Below are positions 62,085 to 64,000 of a stretch of DNA of 64,000 nt, piece after piece. Position 1 is the stretch's first letter, and every line of letters starts with the position of its first letter. The translations under genes and the position numbers were made by a program. Below the pieces are notes generated by a model. That model was not told the origin of the DNA. It saw only the letters and a list, made by a program, of their open reading frames with translations, and did not search any database. The stretch is taken from assembly GCA_017517965.1 (NCBI GenBank), contig JAFWXR010000024.1, positions 33,616 to 97,615 of the forward strand. Reading direction: 5' to 3'. The DNA comes from Clostridia bacterium (GTDB taxonomy: Bacteria > Bacillota > Clostridia > Oscillospirales > Feifaniaceae).

Positions 62085-62330
62085 CAAAAAAGCCCTTGAC
62101 GCAATTATCTTGCATCAAGGGCGAATAAATCCGCGGTGCCACCTTGCTTTAGTTCGTAACGAACCCTCATCGGAATACAAGCATATCCCTGACAACTGAC
62201 GTGTGTCTGACGTTGGCGCATTTAACGCCACCCTCGGCAGGCCATATTACTCAGCTTCCGACACGGGAATCACACCGTCACCCGCTCTCTTTCGACGGAA
62301 CATCTGCCTTTTCTCTGCCTCATCGGTTTT
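62085..62330 (-). promoter_or_regulatory. T-box leader of the trpXYZ-like operon
   Basis: The minus strand carries a ~240-nt leader with a stem I whose sides begin GATGAGGCAGAG and GAGAGCGGGTGACGG, and the strongly conserved T-box AAGGTGGCACCGCGG (62131-62145). The specifier loop on the 3' side reads GAGTAATATGGCCTG; TGG (Trp) and TAT (Tyr) are both readable there. It senses the uncharged tRNA and allows transcription of the importer when that amino acid is short. The rest of the 549-bp gap (61933-62481) holds the two promoters listed. Confidence 0.93.
62089..62124 (-). terminator. T-box terminator
   Basis: Minus strand: GCCCTTGATGCAA-GATAA-TTGCGTCAAGGGC followed by TTTTTTG. It competes with the antiterminator that contains GGTGGCACCGCGG. 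Confidence 0.88.
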
Positions 62331-62335
62331 TCTGT

Positions 62336-62364
62336 ATTTTAGCACCGTCAAAAGCCCTTGTCAA
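62336..62364 (-). promoter_or_regulatory. Sigma-A promoter of the T-box leader
   Basis: TTGACA (62359-62364, minus) and TAAAAT (62336-62341), spacer 17 bp. Confidence 0.85.
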
Positions 62365-62416
62365 CACTTTTTGCAAAAAACAAACGGTTACATATTTATA
62401 TTATATATATTTATAC

Positions 62417-62446
62417 TTGACATTTTACTATTAATAATGTAAAAAT
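62417..62446 (+). promoter_or_regulatory. Possible promoter of the PC4/YdbC gene
   Basis: TTGACA at 62417-62422 with an A-rich, imperfect -10 (TAAAAA at 62440). Reasonable position, ~40 nt before the gene; the -10 is weak. Confidence 0.45.
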
Positions 62447-62481
62447 ATATTGAATGTAATAAAGTGTAAGGAGGAAAAGCA

Positions 62482-62706
62482 ATGCCTGAAATTAAATTTG
62501 ACGTTGTTAAGGAATTCGGCGTTATTTCGGAAAATGCAAAGAACGGCTGGACGAGAGAACTTAATCTCGTAAGCTGGAATGACAGAGAACCGAAGTACGA
62601 ACTTCGTGACTGGTCGGCTGATAAGAGCAAGATGAACAAAGGCTTCTCTATGACAGCTGATGAAGTTAAGAACCTCAGAGATCTTCTTAACTCAATTGAT
62701 TTATAA
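62482..62706 (+). CDS. PC4/YdbC-type ssDNA-binding protein
   Basis: 74 residues, a complete small gene with AAGGAGG ahead of the ATG. The motifs NGWTRELNLVSWNDREPKYELRDW split into strands and SADKSKMNKGFSMTADEV match the YdbC/PC4 family, which forms dimers that bind single-stranded DNA or RNA in low-GC Gram-positives. The role in the cell is unclear (transcription or DNA repair). Very conserved in Clostridia and Lactobacillales. Confidence 0.88.
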   Translation: MPEIKFDVVKEFGVISENAKNGWTRELNLVSWNDREPKYELRDWSADKSKMNKGFSMTADEVKNLRDLLNSIDL

Positions 62707-62708
62707 AA

Positions 62709-62741
62709 AGATGCAGGCTTGATTGAAAGCCTGCATTATTT
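62709..62741 (+). terminator. Terminator after the PC4-like gene
   Basis: Stem ATGCAGGCTT/AAGCCTGCAT (62711-62736) with loop GATTGA, T-rich tail. Confidence 0.85.
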
Positions 62742-62793
62742 TCCACAATCAAGGGAATAATAAAGTCCCTACATTATATATATAGGAGAAACC

Positions 62794-63771
62794 GTGAATA
62801 ACAGAAAACAGTCGTTAAAGAAAAGAAAATTTTATATCGGCGTCGTACTCAGCGTTATCATAATAGTTTTTTCGGGGTTCGTGGGCTATAAGGCGGCGTA
62901 TCTCGTTGCAGGCTGGAATAATATGAACGTTTCAAACGGTGAGACAGATGAGGTTATTGAGGATACACAGTTTAACGTGCTTCTTGTCGGCATAGATAAG
63001 GTCAGCGAGTCGACCGACGTTCTTATGCTCCTTAACGTAGACACCGAGAATCTTACCGTCGATATGTCGTCTATCTACCGTGATACCCGTGTAAATTACA
63101 ACGGTTATTACTGCAAGATAAATTCTGTCTATAAAAGGGCAAAGCGTGACATCGGCGAAACGATAAAGGCGGTCAAGGAAATCACGGGTGCACCCGTAAA
63201 CTATTACGTTATGGTCGACCTTGAGGGCTTTGAGTACATTATCGATGAACTCGGCGGTGTTGATTTCTATGTTCCGCAGGATATGTATTATGTTGACGAG
63301 GTGCAGAATCTTCGTATCAATCTCAAGGAAGGTCAGCAGCATCTTGACGGTGATAAGGCGATGCAACTTGTCCGTTTCAGAAAATATCTTCAGGGTGACG
63401 TGCAGAGGGCAAACGTTCAGCAGGATTTCATAACTGCGCTTATCGAGCAGAAGCTCAATGCAAAAACAATAGCGAAAGCACCCGAACTTTTCTATGAGTT
63501 TTCCGATTATATAAAGACGAACGTGTCGGCAGGTGTGATTACCTCAAATCTTAAATTGTTTAAGAAGATGTCGGATTGCACCATAACTCATTACGAGATG
63601 CCCGGTGAAGGTAACTATGTGGGCAACGTTTCATACTTCCTTCAGTATGAAGATGAAATATACGATATGTACGCTCAACACTTTATGGGTGAGGGTGTTC
63701 CGAAAGTCAGAATATATACCGACTACGACAGGGCAGGTTGGCCTGAAGGATGGACTCATTCAATATCTTAA
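62794..63771 (+). CDS. LytR-CpsA-Psr family glycopolymer ligase
   Basis: 325 residues, GTG start with AGGAG 6-7 nt upstream. Cytoplasmic basic tail, one transmembrane helix (~14-34), and an LCP domain with VLLVGIDK, LMLLNVDTENLTVDMSSIYRDTRV, KINSVYKRAKRD, ELGGVDFYVPQDM and DGDKAMQLVRFRK. The Arg/Asp residues bind the pyrophosphate of the lipid-linked polymer. It transfers wall teichoic acid or other glycans to peptidoglycan on the outer side of the membrane and so is the end point of the TagO pathway encoded at 19487. Confidence 0.95.
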   Translation: MNNRKQSLKKRKFYIGVVLSVIIIVFSGFVGYKAAYLVAGWNNMNVSNGETDEVIEDTQFNVLLVGIDKVSESTDVLMLLNVDTENLTVDMSSIYRDTRVNYNGYYCKINSVYKRAKRDIGETIKAVKEITGAPVNYYVMVDLEGFEYIIDELGGVDFYVPQDMYYVDEVQNLRINLKEGQQHLDGDKAMQLVRFRKYLQGDVQRANVQQDFITALIEQKLNAKTIAKAPELFYEFSDYIKTNVSAGVITSNLKLFKKMSDCTITHYEMPGEGNYVGNVSYFLQYEDEIYDMYAQHFMGEGVPKVRIYTDYDRAGWPEGWTHSIS

Positions 63772-63790
63772 AAATTTTTGAAAAAAGTTG

Positions 63791-63819
63791 TTGACAAACG
63801 CAATCAAAGTTGCTATACT
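63791..63819 (+). promoter_or_regulatory. rRNA operon promoter P1
   Basis: TTGACA (63791-63796) and TATACT (63814-63819), spacer 17 bp. Followed by a hairpin AGTCGC/GCGACT (63825-63850). Confidence 0.88.
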
Positions 63820-63903
63820 ATCAAAGTCGCTTGTCGAGAGGCGAGCGACTTAAGATATATTCCACCAAGCGAAAAAAAGTCTGCAAGAAAAGGAAAAAAG
63901 TAC

Positions 63904-63932
63904 TTGACAAAGCGGAACAAGTTTGGTAGAAT
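63904..63932 (+). promoter_or_regulatory. rRNA operon promoter P2
   Basis: TTGACA (63904-63909) and TAGAAT (63927-63932), spacer 17 bp, ~113 bp after P1. Tandem P1-P2 promoters with leader hairpins are typical of rrn operons. Confidence 0.88.
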
Positions 63933-63937
63933 AATAA

Positions 63938-64000
63938 AGCTGTCCCTCAGGAGAGGGAGAGCGACTGTACCTTGAAAATTAAACAACGAACTTTAAGAAA
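63938..64000 (+). other. rRNA operon leader (start)
   Basis: A stem CCCTC-AGGA-GAGGG (63944-63957) is followed by GTACCTTGAAAATTAAACAA, the usual pre-16S leader of clostridial operons. No 16S sequence is yet seen, and the transcribed rRNA lies beyond the right edge. Confidence 0.75.

Overview
The window looks like a chromosomal segment of an anaerobic, low-to-mid GC clostridial Gram-positive (Eubacteriales/Oscillospirales type, probably gut-associated). The evidence is TagO/MnaA/LCP wall-polymer genes, lipoproteins with Gram-positive lipoboxes, a high-molecular-weight rubredoxin and a reverse rubrerythrin with a Fur/PerR regulator, two-subunit PyrK/PyrD dihydroorotate dehydrogenase, clostridial riboswitch and T-box leaders, copper-amine-oxidase-type stalk domains, and YpeB-like and SleB-like proteins that hint at sporulation. 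Nothing here fixes a genus.

Layout. 1-160 is the tail of an alpha/beta hydrolase. 196-9597 (minus) reads as one long operon. It starts with a DegT aminotransferase, a PglC/WcaJ-type phosphoglycosyl transferase, a GNAT acetyltransferase and a GT4 glycosyltransferase. The CapE-CapF-CapG set for UDP-N-acetyl-L-fucosamine follows, and the operon ends with a DUF815 ATPase, a C_GCAxxG_C_C protein and flavin reductase-rubredoxin. 9699-13060 (minus) is a response regulator/histidine kinase/HtrA stress operon. 13169-17627 (plus) holds ychF, pncB, a DUF554 protein and then a cobalamin-riboswitch-controlled DUF4430 + ECF S-component pair. 17636-24878 (minus) is glnS-gltX-trpS-tagO-mnaA plus an anchored protein. 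24998-29329 has a YpeB-like gene facing a four-gene GT8/GT8/acyltransferase/acyltransferase operon. 29508-35733 (minus) is the UMP operon pyrCKDFEBI behind a clear sigma-A promoter and an attenuator-like terminator, with an XRE-membrane regulator at its end.

35845-43143 (minus) holds an MFS transporter, an AT-rich block of three surface/membrane genes bracketed by a ~40-bp direct repeat, reverse rubrerythrin with a Fur/PerR regulator, and a stalk-domain/SleB hydrolase. 43329-43493 carries tRNA-Thr and tRNA-Tyr, followed by a compact multi-hairpin non-coding element between two copies of one terminator. 43726-52719 carries membrane proteins, a TetR regulator, a BspA-like lipoprotein and a 1,989-residue secreted protein ending in an intein/Hedgehog-type Hint domain. 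52800-54474 is a glycine-riboswitch-controlled AGCS symporter. 54588-59127 has SPFH/flotillin, LMW-PTP, shikimate kinase, a second XRE-membrane protein and an AI-2E family exporter. 59202-62364 (minus) is a TrpXYZ-like ABC importer behind a full T-box leader. 62482-63771 has a PC4/YdbC protein and an LCP ligase. The window stops just inside the leader of an rRNA operon (tandem promoters at 63791-63932).

Cell-envelope themes dominate: TagO, MnaA and LCP for wall-polymer start and ligation; the FucNAc operon for a decorated glycan; the GT8/acyltransferase operon for a possible glycolipid; and several secreted hydrolases and adhesin-like proteins. The least explained items are the Hint-domain protein, the repeat-bracketed three-gene block, the structured element beside the tRNAs, and the GT8/acyltransferase operon. 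All positions and motifs were read by eye; no database search was run.
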